Part shown: positions 16,972 to 32,154 of the stretch, piece by piece
Layout of the letters: every line of letters starts with the position of its first letter
Numbering within the stretch: position 1 is the first letter of the stretch
Assembly (NCBI RefSeq): GCF_018742245.1
Contig: NZ_CP036132.1
Coordinates: 4,707,001 to 4,771,000 of the forward strand
Origin: Bacillus mycoides
GTDB lineage: Bacteria > Bacillota > Bacilli > Bacillales > Bacillaceae_G
Direction: 5' to 3'
DNA length: 64,000 bases
The notes under the pieces: model-generated
What the model was told of the DNA's origin: nothing
Seen by the model: the letters and a program-made list of their open reading frames with translations, nothing else
Database searches by the model: none
Made by a program: the position numbers and the translations under genes

Positions 16972-17649
16972 TCATTCAATCATTGAATAGCCCCTGCCAT
17001 GTATCGTTTGAATATACCTGTCTTTCTTCTCGCACTTTAACTTTTTTCTTACATACCCAATATATAAGTCTACTACATTTGGATTTACTACTACGTTAAA
17101 TCCCCAAACCTGATTCAAAAGCATTTCACGGCTCAATATTGTATTTTTATTCTTGATTAAAAATACAAGTAAATCATACTCGCGCTTAGTAAGCGAGAGA
17201 TTTTTACCACCTTTTTTCACAATATTGCTAGATGCATCAACAAAGAGATCTTTAAACTGAAAAAAGTTTGTCTCATTTTGCTGGATACAGTCACTTCTCC
17301 TTAAAATAGCTTGAACCCTTGCTACTAATTCTTCTTTCACAAATGGTTTTCTTATATAATCATCCGCTCCTGCTTGTAACCCTGCTATGCAATCCTTACT
17401 AGAAATATTGTCGGTCACAATAATGATCGGTGTCGTTTTAACAAGTCGTATTTGTCTGCAAATTTCTGGTCCCGATATACTTAATGAATCCCAATCCAAT
17501 ATGATAATATCCCAATCTTGTTCATATATTATATTTAAACCTTGGTTTTCATTGTGAAGTTTTAAAATGAAATAGCCTTCTTGCGTTAGACCGCTTACGA
17601 TTTTCTTTGCAAAAGACCGTTCATTCTTAATTACTAACACCTGCTTCAC
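16972..17649 (-). CDS. OmpR-family response regulator (orphan)
   Basis: 225 residues: receiver domain (about 1-115) with the likely phosphoacceptor Asp52 in IIILDWDSLS, the conserved Lys in YIRKPF (about 101), and an OmpR/PhoB winged helix (about 130-222, LTKREYDLLVFLIKNKNTILSRE and VDLYIGYVRKKL). The acidic pocket near the N-terminus reads VIKNERSF, so the usual Glu/Asp-Asp pair is replaced by Asn-Glu; metal binding and phosphorylation may be changed. No histidine kinase gene is adjacent on either side. The target is unknown. Confidence 0.88.
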   Translation of the reverse strand: MKQVLVIKNERSFAKKIVSGLTQEGYFILKLHNENQGLNIIYEQDWDIIILDWDSLSISGPEICRQIRLVKTTPIIIVTDNISSKDCIAGLQAGADDYIRKPFVKEELVARVQAILRRSDCIQQNETNFFQFKDLFVDASSNIVKKGGKNLSLTKREYDLLVFLIKNKNTILSREMLLNQVWGFNVVVNPNVVDLYIGYVRKKLKCEKKDRYIQTIHGRGYSMIE

Positions 17650-17951
17650 CGATGGTTCACCTCTACTTCAATATAACTTAGTTAGATAAAAAATTATCCC
17701 AAAAAAAATAATTTAAGATTTATAAATTTTAAATTCCTAAAAAATCCGTTATAACAGCTTATTAGGAGAACTCTATATAATCTTACAATAGATATGGATG
17801 AAAACACAAAATATATGAAGATTTAAATAAATATTATTTAATCATTAAGGAGCAGCTATAGTACCTACCTGCTTATCATCAATAACTATTTCTTCATTTT
17901 CTGTTTCAGGGGTACCGCCCCATCAACTTAAGCATTTTATAAAATCACAAA
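17650..17951. other. Intergenic region with a possible short coding remnant
   Basis: AT-rich spacer. On the minus strand a frame reading WGGTPETENEEIVIDDKQVG and ending in a TAA near 17848 is open for about 25 codons with no start or ribosome site; it looks like the C-terminus of a lost gene. Nothing else is visible. Confidence 0.3.
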
Positions 17952-17995
17952 ACAAAAAGAACCATAACCCCGCCAATCTGGCAAAGTTATGGTTC
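17952..17995 (-). terminator. Rho-independent terminator of ssrA
   Basis: Minus strand arms GAACCATAAC and GTTATGGTTC enclose a small inner GCC/GGC stem and are followed by TTTTTG. Confidence 0.85.
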
Positions 17996-18030
17996 ATATC
18001 ATACAAAATAAAAAACCACCAAATATGTAT

Positions 18031-18385
18031 TGGTGGAGACGGTGGGAGTCGAACCCACGTCCAAAAATATCGGCACTTAAGCTTCTACGAGTGTAGTCGA
18101 TATATTAGCATTTCGCGAACTCTTCGGCCTATCGACAGGCTTCCAAGTTGCTAGTCTGATTGTTCTCTTCCTTCGCCCTCAGACGGCGAACTCCGGCGTA
18201 GTCCACTTAGTTTGAGTCCCTTACCCTACCACATGGACGATGGAGGGAGGAACCTTTAGTGCAATTAAGCAGCTAAAGAAAGATTGTTTTGTTTGCCAAT
18301 TATAGGCTTTGACGTTTTAACGAGGCCGATCCCCTCGACTCGCAACCTAAGCTCGAACTATCCCTGTCGAATCCGTAACGTCCCC
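18031..18385 (-). ncRNA. ssrA: Transfer-messenger RNA (tmRNA)
   Basis: 355-nt tmRNA. The 5' end GGGGACGTTACGGATTCGAC and 3' end GGTTCGACTCCCACCGTCTC form the alanyl tRNA-like domain, with CCA encoded at 18031-18033. The tag frame at 18265-18297 encodes GKQNNLSLAA and a TAA, giving the proteolysis tag A-GKQNNLSLAA typical of the B. cereus group. The partner smpB lies 125 bases upstream on the same strand. Confidence 0.98.
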
Positions 18386-18510
18386 ATGATAAAAATGGAG
18401 CATACGAAGAAATATCGTGATAGCTACTAAGAGCTGTTTTTCAATGTGCAACAATCTTACATAAGTTATTATATCATACGCGCGCCGTTTTACAAATGTA
18501 AATATCTGTA

Positions 18511-18978
18511 TTACATCTTTTGACGATCACGGAACACGCGTGCAATTTCACGTTTAGCTTCTTTCTCTTTTAAATCGTGACGCTTATCATATTGCTTCTT
18601 ACCTTTTGCTAAACCAAGTGCCATTTTCGCAAATCCATTTTTCAAATAGATTCTAACTGGAACTAATGCATATCCTGTTTCTTTTGCGTAACCTGCTAGC
18701 TTATCAATTTCTTTTTTATGAAGAAGTAACTTCCTTGTACGTAGCGGATCGTGATTGAAACGATTCCCTTGTTCATATGTATTAATATGCATATTATGAA
18801 CCCATACTTCACCGTTATGTATACGTGCAAACGCATCTTTCAAGTTCACGCGTCCAGCGCGAATCGACTTAATTTCCGTTCCTTGAAGGACAAGCCCTAC
18901 TTCGTATGTTTCTTCGATGAAATAATCATGAAATGCCTTTTTATTTTGTGCAATAACCTTACCTGTACCTTTTGGCAT
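18511..18978 (-). CDS. smpB: SsrA-binding protein SmpB
   Basis: 155-residue RNA-binding protein that loads tmRNA into stalled ribosomes. The beta-barrel motifs [20 protein letters not shown] and [19 protein letters not shown] and the basic C-terminal tail [19 protein letters not shown], which occupies the mRNA channel, are intact. The start is ATG at 18978, with GAGGAGGG upstream; the longer frame lacks a site. It is followed by ssrA and preceded by the hairpin-repeat array and rnr; rnr-smpB-ssrA is a conserved trans-translation neighbourhood. Confidence 0.97.
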   Translation of the reverse strand: MPKGTGKVIAQNKKAFHDYFIEETYEVGLVLQGTEIKSIRAGRVNLKDAFARIHNGEVWVHNMHINTYEQGNRFNHDPLRTRKLLLHKKEIDKLAGYAKETGYALVPVRIYLKNGFAKMALGLAKGKKQYDKRHDLKEKEAKREIARVFRDRQKM

Positions 18979-19018
18979 ATAACGTCCCTCCTCTATTTTT
19001 ACCATTGTAACAAATGTA

Positions 19019-19437
19019 AACAAAAAGCGAAAGTGGCTCGCTCAGAATGTGAGGTGGATGGAGCTTCTGACCTTGAGGCGCTCTTTGCCTCTCCGGGAAG
19101 AAGCGAAGCCACCGAACATTCTAGCCACTGTAGCTAGATTCAACAAAAAGCGAAAGTGGCTCGCTCAGAATGTGAGGTGGATGGAGCTTCTGACCTTGAG
19201 GCGTTCTTTGCCTCCTGGGAAGAAGCGAAGCCACCGAACATTCTAGCCACTGTAGCTAGATTCCAACAAAAAGCGAAAGTGGCTCGCTCAGAATGTGAGG
19301 TGGATGGAGCTTCTGACCTTGAGGCGTTCTTTGCCTCCTGGGAAGAAGCGAAGCCACCGAACATTCTAGCCACTGTAGCTGGATTCAACAAAAAGCGAAA
19401 GTGGCTCGCTCATAATGCGAGGTGAAGCCACTCTTTT
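19019..19437. repeat. Tandem array of 3.4 copies of a 123-bp palindromic repeat
   Basis: Units start at 19021, 19144, 19267 and 19389 (periods 123, 123, 122). Copies 1 to 3 are nearly identical; copy 4 is cut after its first third and rejoined to GAAGCCACT. Each full unit folds into one long hairpin: AGTGGCT, 5-base bulge, AGAATGT pair with ACATTCT and AGCCACT, and inside are arms GCTTCT/AGAAGC and GAGGC/GCCTC. On the minus strand every hairpin is followed by TTCGCTTTTTG, so the last copy may end the rnr transcript. Short open frames inside the array are repeat artefacts. A diverged single copy lies at 38969-39093. Confidence 0.92.
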
Positions 19438-19438
19438 C

Positions 19439-21877
19439 TTACTTGCGCTTTTTCTTTTTCTTCTTGAATCCTGGTACATTTTCAAAGAATCCTTTTTTCT
19501 TCTTGCCATTACTATTACTATTACTATTACTATTACTATCTTTTTTCCCTGGCTGACTAGCGGATGTGGATGCTGATGCTTTTCCTTGGCCACCACGATC
19601 AAACTTTCTTCCTGTGCCGCGTTCGCCACCGCGCTCATTACTGCGCTCGCTACGTCCACCGCGTTTCTTTCTGCCTGTTCTTGGCTGTTCAATCACAACT
19701 GGACGATCTTTGAACTTACGACGAGGTGTGCCTTTCATGCCAACGATTTCAAAGTCGATTGCGCGCTCGTCTTTATTTACGTTAATAACACGAATTGTAA
19801 TTTCGTCACCGATGCGGAATACGTTACCTGTACGTTCCCCAATCATCGCAAAATGTTTTTCGTCATAACGGTAGTAATCATCTGTTAAATAGCTAACGTG
19901 TACAAGACCTTCAATTGTATTTGGAAGCTCTACGAATAAACCGAAGTTTGTTACAGAGCTAATCATACCGTCATACTCTTCACCGATCTTATCAAGCATA
20001 TATTCTGCTTTTTTCAGTTCGTCTGTTTCACGCTCAGCTTCAACAGCACGGCGTTCCATATTAGAAGAGTGCTCTGCAATCTCAGGTAAGTTTTCACGCC
20101 ATTTCGCTTGCGTTTCGTTGTCGACTTTACCGTTAATGATATATTCACGAATTAATCTATGAACAATCGTATCTGGATAACGACGAATTGGCGATGTAAA
20201 ATGCGTGTAGAACTCAGTTGATAAACCGAAATGTCCTAAGCTCTCCGAATCGTAACGTGCTTGCTTCATAGAACGAAGCATAACTGTTGAAATGACTATT
20301 TCTTCCGGCTGACCTTGAACCATTTCAAGAATTTGTTGCAACGCACGAGGATGTATTTCATTCGCACGTCCTTTTACTGCATATCCGAAGTTTGTTACAA
20401 ACTCGAAGAAACGCTCAAGCTTATCTTCTTTCGGATCTTCATGGACACGGTACATAAACGGTACGTTCATCCAGTGGAAATGCTCCGCTACTGTTTCGTT
20501 CGCAACAAGCATAAACTCTTCAATTAACTTCTCTGATACAGAACGATCACGCATGACAACATCAGTAGGTTTTCCTTCTTCATCTACTAGTACTTTCGCT
20601 TCTTTAAAGTCAAAGTCAATCGCACCACGGCGCATACGTTTTTCACGTAAAATTTGTGCTAACTGCCCCATTTCTTTAAACATTGGCACTAGCGGCTCGT
20701 AACGTTCAATTAGTGCTTCGTCTTCATCTTCTAAAATGCTTCTTACGTCAGCATACGTCATACGCTCTGTCGTTTTAATTACACTTTGGAAAATCTCGTG
20801 TTTTACAACATCACCTAGATTGTTGATTTCCATTTCACAAGATAGTGTCAGACGGTCTACTTTCGGATTTAATGAACAAATACCGTTAGATAAACGATGC
20901 GGAATCATCGGAATTACACGGTCTACAAGATATACACTCGTTGCTCTCTCCGCTGCTTCAACATCAATTGGAGAACCTTCTTGAACGTAATGACTTACAT
21001 CCGCAATATGAACGCCAAGCTTATGGTTACCGTTCTCAAGCTTCGTTACTGTAACAGCGTCATCTAAGTCTTTCGCATCCGCGCCATCAATTGTAACAAT
21101 CATTTGGTCACGTAAATCACGGCGATCTTTTATATCTTCTTCTGAAATCGTTTCTGGTACACTGTTTGCATGCTCCATAACTTCTTCAGGGAACGCTAAA
21201 GGTAAATGATGTTTATGAATGACAGATAAAATATCTACTCCTGGGTCATTTTTATGACCTAGAATTTGAATAACTTCACCTTCTGCGCTTAAACGGTTCT
21301 CTGGGTAGCCCGTAATTTTCACAACTACTTTATGACCTTCTACAGCGCCCATAGATGCACTTTTCAAGATAAAAATGTCACTTGTCCAGCGTTTATTATC
21401 AGGTATAACAAACCCAAAGTTCTTTGACTCTGTATATGTACCAACTAGTTCCTTCGTTCCACGCTCTAAAATACGAACAATCGCGCCTTCTTGGCGTGAT
21501 CCACTTGATTGCGCGCTAACACGTGCTAATACTGTATCACCATGAAGTGCACCATTTAATTCTGTAGGCGGGATGAAAAGATCATCATCTCCTGTTTTCT
21601 TCTCTTCTGGAACAACGAACGCAAAACCACGTGCATGCCCAATTAATTTACCGCGTACTAAATTCATTTTTTCTGGAAGACCGTAGCGGTTACTACGTGT
21701 GCGGATAACAAGCCCCTTCTCTTCCATCATTACAAGTGCCTTTACAAAATCTTTAAAGCCCTCAGAGCCTTCGATTCCAAATGCCGATTCTAATTCTTGT
21801 ATCGTTAACGGTTTATACGCTTCTTCCCTCATAAATAATAACAACTTATCAATATGTTCTTGCATGATTTCTTCCAA
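19439..21877 (-). CDS. rnr: Ribonuclease R
   Basis: 812-residue 3'-to-5' exoribonuclease that degrades structured RNA and the non-stop mRNA released by tmRNA. Domains in order: N-terminal helix-turn-helix-like segment (1-70), two cold-shock domains (about 75-230), RNB catalytic domain (about 260-590, with [13 protein letters not shown] carrying the metal-binding aspartates), S1 domain (about 640-720) and a Lys/Arg/Gly-rich tail. The tail has a Ser-Asn repeat (see the microsatellite) and ends in KKKKKKRK. The start is TTG at 21877, with AAAGGAGG 9 bases upstream. Confidence 0.96.
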   Translation of the reverse strand: MEEIMQEHIDKLLLFMREEAYKPLTIQELESAFGIEGSEGFKDFVKALVMMEEKGLVIRTRSNRYGLPEKMNLVRGKLIGHARGFAFVVPEEKKTGDDDLFIPPTELNGALHGDTVLARVSAQSSGSRQEGAIVRILERGTKELVGTYTESKNFGFVIPDNKRWTSDIFILKSASMGAVEGHKVVVKITGYPENRLSAEGEVIQILGHKNDPGVDILSVIHKHHLPLAFPEEVMEHANSVPETISEEDIKDRRDLRDQMIVTIDGADAKDLDDAVTVTKLENGNHKLGVHIADVSHYVQEGSPIDVEAAERATSVYLVDRVIPMIPHRLSNGICSLNPKVDRLTLSCEMEINNLGDVVKHEIFQSVIKTTERMTYADVRSILEDEDEALIERYEPLVPMFKEMGQLAQILREKRMRRGAIDFDFKEAKVLVDEEGKPTDVVMRDRSVSEKLIEEFMLVANETVAEHFHWMNVPFMYRVHEDPKEDKLERFFEFVTNFGYAVKGRANEIHPRALQQILEMVQGQPEEIVISTVMLRSMKQARYDSESLGHFGLSTEFYTHFTSPIRRYPDTIVHRLIREYIINGKVDNETQAKWRENLPEIAEHSSNMERRAVEAERETDELKKAEYMLDKIGEEYDGMISSVTNFGLFVELPNTIEGLVHVSYLTDDYYRYDEKHFAMIGERTGNVFRIGDEITIRVINVNKDERAIDFEIVGMKGTPRRKFKDRPVVIEQPRTGRKKRGGRSERSNERGGERGTGRKFDRGGQGKASASTSASQPGKKDSNSNSNSNSNGKKKKGFFENVPGFKKKKKKRK
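19508..19538 (-). repeat. In-frame hexanucleotide microsatellite in rnr
   Basis: Five copies of ATTACT (plus strand) encode alternating Ser-Asn in the disordered RNase R tail. Six-base units keep the frame, so copy number can vary without breaking the gene. Confidence 0.9.
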
Positions 21878-21935
21878 GCAGAAATACCTCCTTTAAACCC
21901 TTATATTATTTAGTGTATCCGAAAGATGGGGGATG

Positions 21936-22050
21936 TATAAAGTGAAACTTTAATCATCTCCCAATGATTTTTTACAGCTTTCATAAAGTGTAACTTTAAT
22001 CAGTAAGGTTTTGTCCCTCCCCACTGATTATTAGCCCACACCAATTGGGA
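21936..22050. repeat. Dispersed intergenic repeat (family 2), two partial copies
   Basis: Two copies of ATAAAGTGNAACTTTAATCA (21936 and 21983), the second continuing into GTCCCTCCCCACTGATTATTAG. The element contains the palindrome AAGTN(2-3)ACTT and a TAATCAGT/ACTGATTA pair. A related copy is at 47409-47470, before yvoF. I take it for a B. cereus-group intergenic repeat, number not assigned. Confidence 0.7.
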
Positions 22051-22066
22051 TAATAAATTCCCTTAT

Positions 22067-22103
22067 GAAAAAAAGAGGCAACTAGATCTTACCAATCTAG
22101 TTG
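22067..22103 (-). terminator. Rho-independent terminator of est
   Basis: Minus strand arms CAACTAGATT and GATCTAGTTG followed by CCTCTTTTTTT; the stem overlaps the last codons of the esterase. Confidence 0.85.
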
Positions 22104-22832
22104 CTCCAAGAAGTTATATACATCCTCATGTAGCACATCACGTTCTTTATCAAGTGTAATGACATGCGTAGAGTCTTCATACCATTTAATGTCTTTTAAC
22201 GTAGATTCTACACCGTTATAAATAATGTTAGCACTATCTGTATTAATCATCTCATCATGACGTGCTTGTACAACGAATGTTGGAGCATAAATCATATCAA
22301 CATTATTGCGTACGTCACGAATCAACTCCTGTAATGCTTTTAATGTATTCATTGGTGTCTGTTTAAATTCAAACATTTCCTGCTCAATTCGTTCTGGTGA
22401 TTTTTGCTCACGCTTTTTATATTCGCGGGCATATGCCAATATACCTTGGTACATAATTTCTTCACTTTTAATGTACATCGGTGCACACATTGGTACAACA
22501 CCTAAAATCGGTAATGTATAAGCAAGTTTTAATGAGAATACTCCGCCTAATGATAATCCAACCGCAGCTATTTTCTCGTAACCTTGATCTTTTAAATGCT
22601 GGTAGGCATTCATTACATCTTTCCACCAGTCTTCAGGGCCTGTATGAACAAGCTCTTGTGGTGGTACGCCGTGTCCTTTATAAATTGGCGCATGACAAGT
22701 ATAGCCTTTCTTCTCTAAGAAACGCCCTAGCATGCGTACGTCAGCTGAGTTCCCTGTGAATCCATGTAATAATAAAACAGCGCGGTCTCCACCTTCAAAT
22801 GTAAATGGTTTCGGAGATGCTAATTTCATCAT
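22089..22832 (-). CDS. est: Carboxylesterase (Est30 type)
   Basis: 247-residue alpha/beta hydrolase that cleaves short-chain esters. The catalytic triad is visible: Ser94 in GLSLGG, Asp near 193 in QARHDEMI and His near 223 in STHVITLD; the oxyanion motif HGFTGN is at about 23-28. It matches the thermostable Est30 esterase of Geobacillus in length and motifs. It lies downstream of secG with a terminator between them and upstream of rnr, as in other Bacillus. Confidence 0.93.
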   Translation of the reverse strand: MMKLASPKPFTFEGGDRAVLLLHGFTGNSADVRMLGRFLEKKGYTCHAPIYKGHGVPPQELVHTGPEDWWKDVMNAYQHLKDQGYEKIAAVGLSLGGVFSLKLAYTLPILGVVPMCAPMYIKSEEIMYQGILAYAREYKKREQKSPERIEQEMFEFKQTPMNTLKALQELIRDVRNNVDMIYAPTFVVQARHDEMINTDSANIIYNGVESTLKDIKWYEDSTHVITLDKERDVLHEDVYNFLEQLDW

Positions 22833-22938
22833 GTACTTCTCCTCTTTCTCTTCTGTAATCTAGTCGTATTCTTTCTATTCTTAGTGTACCATATTTATAA
22901 TTCTATAATCTAATTAGAAACTTTTTTTGAATAACAAA

Positions 22939-22986
22939 TCAAAAAAAGAAGAACCATTAGCATAATCCGCTAACGCTTCTTCTTTT
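22939..22986 (-). terminator. Rho-independent terminator of secG
   Basis: Minus strand: AGAAGAAGCGTTAGC, 7-base loop, GCTAATGGTTCTTCT, then TTTTTT. The stem has one mismatch. Confidence 0.88.
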
Positions 22987-22990
22987 ACTT

Positions 22991-23224
22991 TTATAAGTTT
23001 AAGTACGTAACAGCAATTGTTAGTACAAAGAACAACACAGCTAAAACAACTGTAACACGGTTTAATACCGCTTCGATTCCACGTGCTTTTTGCTTACCAA
23101 ATAATTGCTCTGCACCGCCTGAAATTGCACCTGAAAGGCCTGAGCTATTACTAGACTGCATAAGTACCATAACAATCATTAAAATCGATACAATAATAAG
23201 TAAAACTGATAATAACGTATGCAC
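22991..23224 (-). CDS. secG: Preprotein translocase subunit SecG
   Basis: 77-residue membrane subunit of the SecYEG channel. Two hydrophobic helices (about 3-23 and 55-75) flank the conserved loop [21 protein letters not shown] and [15 protein letters not shown]. The gene order secG-est-rnr-smpB-ssrA is standard in Bacillus. Confidence 0.97.
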   Translation of the reverse strand: MHTLLSVLLIIVSILMIVMVLMQSSNSSGLSGAISGGAEQLFGKQKARGIEAVLNRVTVVLAVLFFVLTIAVTYLNL

Positions 23225-23279
23225 TTGGCGTACCTCCTACAAAGATTCAGTTATTTTAAATGTAGCATAAATCCTATAG

Positions 23280-23312
23280 AAAAGCGAGAGCTATAGAATC
23301 ACTCTCGCTTTT
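23280..23312. terminator. Terminator of the LrgA/LrgB pair
   Basis: Arms AAAAGCGAGAG and CTCTCGCTTTT around an 11-base loop; A/T tracts on both sides. Confidence 0.85.
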
Positions 23313-23318
23313 CTTCTA

Positions 23319-24011
23319 TTACATGAACATCATTGCGAATAACGGTCCAAGCAAACATGTCAAAATTGCTGTTAATGTCATTGTTACCGATCCAATAACA
23401 CCTTCATGCTCATTATTTTTCATCGCTCTCATAACACCCATAATATGAGACGCACATCCAAAGCCAATCCCTCTACCAACTGAGTTTGTAACACGGCTCC
23501 ATTTTAATAAAATTGGTCCTGAAATCGTTCCAGTAATACCTGCGATAACGACGAAGGCAGCTGTTAAGGACGGGACACCACCAACTTGTTCAGACACACT
23601 CATCGCAACTGGCATTGTCACTGATTTTGGTAAAGAAGATAAAATTAAGCTTTTATCTGTTCCCATAAGTGTGGCGATAGCCAAATCACTTGCAATAGCA
23701 ACTGTTGTACCTACTAATACCCCACCAGCAATTGGTACAACATATTTTTGCAGAACATGACGTTGTTTATAAAGCGGGATTGCAAATGCTACAACACCTG
23801 GTCCGAGTAGCTTCGCAATCCAGCCACCACCACTTTCCATATAATTTTGATATGGTATATCAAGCATTATAAATAAGAAAGCCATTAATGCTGTTGCAAC
23901 AAGCATTGGAATGGTAAATGGTGTTGGAAATAATTTGTAGATTTTTTTAGATAATTGATATAATAGCACCGTAAAAAGAACCCAACCGATTCCGATTAAT
24001 ATTTGGCTCAT
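23319..24011 (-). CDS. LrgB/CidB family membrane protein
   Basis: 230 residues with about seven hydrophobic helices. Conserved LrgB segments are visible: KSVTMPVAMSVSEQVGGVPSLTAAFVVIAGITGTISGP (given in two parts at about 130-167) and the glycine-rich GRGIGFGCASHIMGV. LrgB-type proteins act with the holin-like LrgA/CidA partner in murein hydrolase control, and the plant homologue carries glycolate/glycerate. The start overlaps the LrgA gene by four bases. Confidence 0.9.
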   Translation of the reverse strand: MSQILIGIGWVLFTVLLYQLSKKIYKLFPTPFTIPMLVATALMAFLFIMLDIPYQNYMESGGGWIAKLLGPGVVAFAIPLYKQRHVLQKYVVPIAGGVLVGTTVAIASDLAIATLMGTDKSLILSSLPKSVTMPVAMSVSEQVGGVPSLTAAFVVIAGITGTISGPILLKWSRVTNSVGRGIGFGCASHIMGVMRAMKNNEHEGVIGSVTMTLTAILTCLLGPLFAMMFM

Positions 24012-24376
24012 TGTGTCTCTTTTTCCTTTCTATTCGCAAGATATTGTCCTGTATGTCCTGCGACAATAATAATTAAAAACGTACTCGCTACAACTGTAAT
24101 GAAAAGAGAAATTCCTTTACTCATAAAAAAAGCACCGTAATTCATTAAGCCAAGCGTTGGCGGAATTAATAAAAACGGCATAATAGCAACGAGTGTTTCT
24201 GCTCCTAAATCAAACCATTTCACTGGAAGTACTTTTAGGCTAAGAAAAACAAGCAGGAGGAACATCCCAATCAAACTTCCTGGAATCGGAATATTCAACA
24301 TTTCTTGCACCCAATTTCCAACCATATAAAATACATAAAGAGCAGAAATTTGGACAAGAATCTTTGTAAGTTTCAT
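24008..24376 (-). CDS. LrgA/CidA family holin-like protein
   Basis: 122-residue protein with four hydrophobic helices; the motif IPIPGSLIGMFLLL (about 32-45) is the LrgA/CidA signature. It is co-transcribed with the LrgB protein. The start is placed at the third ATG of a cluster (24376) because GAGGG lies 9 bases before it. No adjacent LytSR or CidR-type regulator is present, so control is not evident. Confidence 0.88.
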   Translation of the reverse strand: MKLTKILVQISALYVFYMVGNWVQEMLNIPIPGSLIGMFLLLVFLSLKVLPVKWFDLGAETLVAIMPFLLIPPTLGLMNYGAFFMSKGISLFITVVASTFLIIIVAGHTGQYLANRKEKETQ

Positions 24377-24595
24377 GTTCATCATCCCTCATGTTTATAC
24401 GATCTTCTGTTAATATCCTTATCATAGTATAAATTGTAAAAACCTGCAATTTATCAAATCGACAACGAAAACCCACTATATTATACGCTTACACCCTTGA
24501 TACGACTGCGTTTCCGAATGTATTTTACGTCAAAAACCTTGACCTAATATATAAAGTTTATATATTCTGAATTTTGGTGGTTATTATTTTAATAA

Positions 24596-24943
24596 AATAA
24601 AATCCTTCACTCCATTTTTATTCTGCCTTCTCTCGTCAAACCTCTATTCAATCATTACTACTATGGATATTACGAAAAAATTTTACCCCAATTAAAAGGC
24701 TGCCCTTTTCATGACACGATACCGATATTAGCTTTACTTGATAATTCTATGTTTACCTACTACAAATCACCAATTACCGTCATGACCAAATCTTACGCTC
24801 AAGGAGCAAGCATCGGTGATTTCCGCTCTTTAGTAGGATCAAGCCCATTCACCAATCGGCCCTCGCAGCAAATTGCTATCGATTTTGATTATAATCTCTT
24901 CTTTAAATACTTCATGTCACTTATGACGGACGAACAGTTTTAG
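24596..24943 (+). pseudogene. Gene remnant, C-terminal fragment of unknown protein
   Basis: The plus strand is open for 115 codons, without a start codon near its 5' end and without a ribosome site, up to a TAG at 24941. It reads ..SLVKPLFNHYYYGYYEKILP.. and ..GDFRSLVGSSPFTNRPSQQI.. and ends in MSLMTDEQF. Composition is protein-like and aromatic-rich, unlike the AT-rich spacer before it. I do not recognise the family. It ends just before the eno terminator. A short internal ATG (24749) could start a 64-residue protein but has no ribosome site. Confidence 0.45.
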
Positions 24944-24980
24944 CAAAAAAAAAAACAGACCGTGATTTCTCACGGTCTGT
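24944..24980. terminator. Terminator of the glycolytic operon
   Basis: Perfect arms ACAGACCGTGA and TCACGGTCTGT with a TTTC loop; reading the minus strand (eno) it is followed by eleven T. Confidence 0.95.
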
Positions 24981-24995
24981 CGTTATTTTCTACAA

Positions 24996-29820
<4,825 letters not shown>

Positions 29821-29887
29821 TGGATTTCCCTCCGACTACTAGTTAGGATTGACAAAACCCATTCAAAAGCTTAACACATTTGCTTCT

Positions 29888-29932
29888 AAAACGAAAGAAG
29901 AGAGAGAGGGAACAAACCCTCTCCCTCGTTTT
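29888..29932 (-). other. Stem-loop between gapA and pgk (processing or partial termination site)
   Basis: Arms GAGAGGG and CCCTCTC around AACAAA, extended by outer AAAACGA/TCGTTTT pairing. On the minus strand a T-rich tract follows. It may protect the 3' end of the gapA message or act as a partial terminator, as in B. subtilis; this is inferred. Confidence 0.6.
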
Positions 29933-29959
29933 GTCATTGATTGCTTATATACTTAAGAA

Positions 29960-30964
<1,005 letters not shown>

Positions 30965-30990
30965 TTAAATTTCCTCCTTGGGGGATTATA

Positions 30991-32019
30991 TTAAAGGGTA
31001 TTACCCTTTGTTAATTGTTTTGCTGCACCTTCATCTGTAATTAGAATTGAAGTGTGCCCTTGCTTTATTACAGCCTGTATTGCTTTTGCTTTTGAAGAAC
31101 CTCCAGCGACTGCGACAACGTGAGATACATGTTGTAAATCTTCAAGTTGCATACCAACTGTTCTTACTTTATGAACAACATTTCCTTGTTCATTAAAGTA
31201 GTAACCGAAAGCTTCGCCAACTGCTTCGCTTGCCTGAATCTTTAACCAATCTGCTTCTGAAGTATTTCTGCGACGTGCCATTGTTAACGCATCACCGATT
31301 CCATGAATGACGATATTGGAAGATCGAATCAACTCAAGAACTTCTTTCACGGAGGGCTCTGTTACAATAGACGCATATGCTTCGCTACTAACGTGATCTG
31401 GAACATACAATAAGCGATAATTACTCATCGTATTTTGTGCCATTTTGGCGCAAATGGTATTGGCTTCTAACTCAACACCTTCTCCAATTCCACCACGTGC
31501 TGGGACAAATAGCATATGTAAATCCTTGCAATCAAGTTGCATCATGTCCGCAGCAGCAGCTAGCGTAGTTCCTCCAGCCACAGCAACGATATTATTCGCT
31601 GTCAGACGGTCTTTTATACAAGTCACACAAGCACGGCCCATCTCCAGTTTGACCCAAGGTGATTCATCACTATCACCAGGGACAACGAAAACTTCATCCA
31701 AGTCTAATGTTTCCTTAAGTTGTTTTTCTAAAACCTTTAACCCGGAAATTTCTTTCATAAAGTCTTCCAAAGCGAGAACTAAAGCTGTTCCTTCTTCTGT
31801 CAAAGTCATTCCAGAAGAAGCGACGTGAACTAAGTTTTGTTCTTTCAAAACTTGAACTTCACTTCGCAATACTCGTTCTGTCATACCGAGACTTGCAGAT
31901 AAGTTTCTTCTTCCAATCGGCTGCATAAGCCTAATGTACTGAAGTACTTGCATTCTCGTTTGCATAACAGGTAGCAGATCAGGTAATAATTTTTTTGTGT
32001 TCTGAATCCATGAGCGCAT
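30991..32019 (-). CDS. cggR: Central glycolytic genes regulator CggR
   Basis: 342-residue SorC/DeoR-family repressor of the gapA operon; fructose-1,6-bisphosphate relieves repression. N-terminal winged helix (about 24-80, IGRRNLSASLGMTERVLRSE) and a C-terminal sugar-phosphate sensor domain (VAVAGGTTLAAAADM about 145, and the HGIGDA and TDEGAA motifs). I set the start at the ATG at 32019, preceded by GAGGAGA. Its last codons form the palindrome AAAGGGTATTACCCTTT (30993-31009), which may mark the mRNA cleavage known between cggR and gapA in B. subtilis. Confidence 0.96.
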   Translation of the reverse strand: MRSWIQNTKKLLPDLLPVMQTRMQVLQYIRLMQPIGRRNLSASLGMTERVLRSEVQVLKEQNLVHVASSGMTLTEEGTALVLALEDFMKEISGLKVLEKQLKETLDLDEVFVVPGDSDESPWVKLEMGRACVTCIKDRLTANNIVAVAGGTTLAAAADMMQLDCKDLHMLFVPARGGIGEGVELEANTICAKMAQNTMSNYRLLYVPDHVSSEAYASIVTEPSVKEVLELIRSSNIVIHGIGDALTMARRRNTSEADWLKIQASEAVGEAFGYYFNEQGNVVHKVRTVGMQLEDLQHVSHVVAVAGGSSKAKAIQAVIKQGHTSILITDEGAAKQLTKGNTL

Positions 32020-32058
32020 ATCTTTTCTCCTCACTACATCGGTTCATTTCCCTTCGTG

Positions 32059-32094
32059 GTCACTTTATGTCCCGTAGTGACATTTTGTGTCCCA
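32059..32094 (-). promoter_or_regulatory. CggR operator (two direct repeats)
   Basis: Minus strand: GGGAC-N6-TGTC, four bases, CGGGAC-N6-TGAC. This is the tandem repeat architecture of the B. subtilis CggR operator, with one changed base in each unit. It lies 40 bases upstream of the cggR start, so it autoregulates the operon. Confidence 0.88.
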
Positions 32095-32154
32095 CTTAGA
32101 TTAAAAAAATAATCCCTGCTACGTGTATTATTGTAACAGGAGACAGAAACTTAT

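Noticed and set aside
17848..17945. Short frame reading like a protein C-terminus upstream of tmRNA, and a GGGGTACCGCCCC sequence that recalled an insertion-sequence end
   Set aside because: No inverted partner, no transposase and no target duplication seen; not enough for a mobile element call.
19024..19425. Several 60-130 codon open frames on both strands inside the smpB-rnr spacer
   Set aside because: They run through the tandem hairpin repeats, repeat the same residues per unit, and have no ribosome sites; they are by-products of the repeat.
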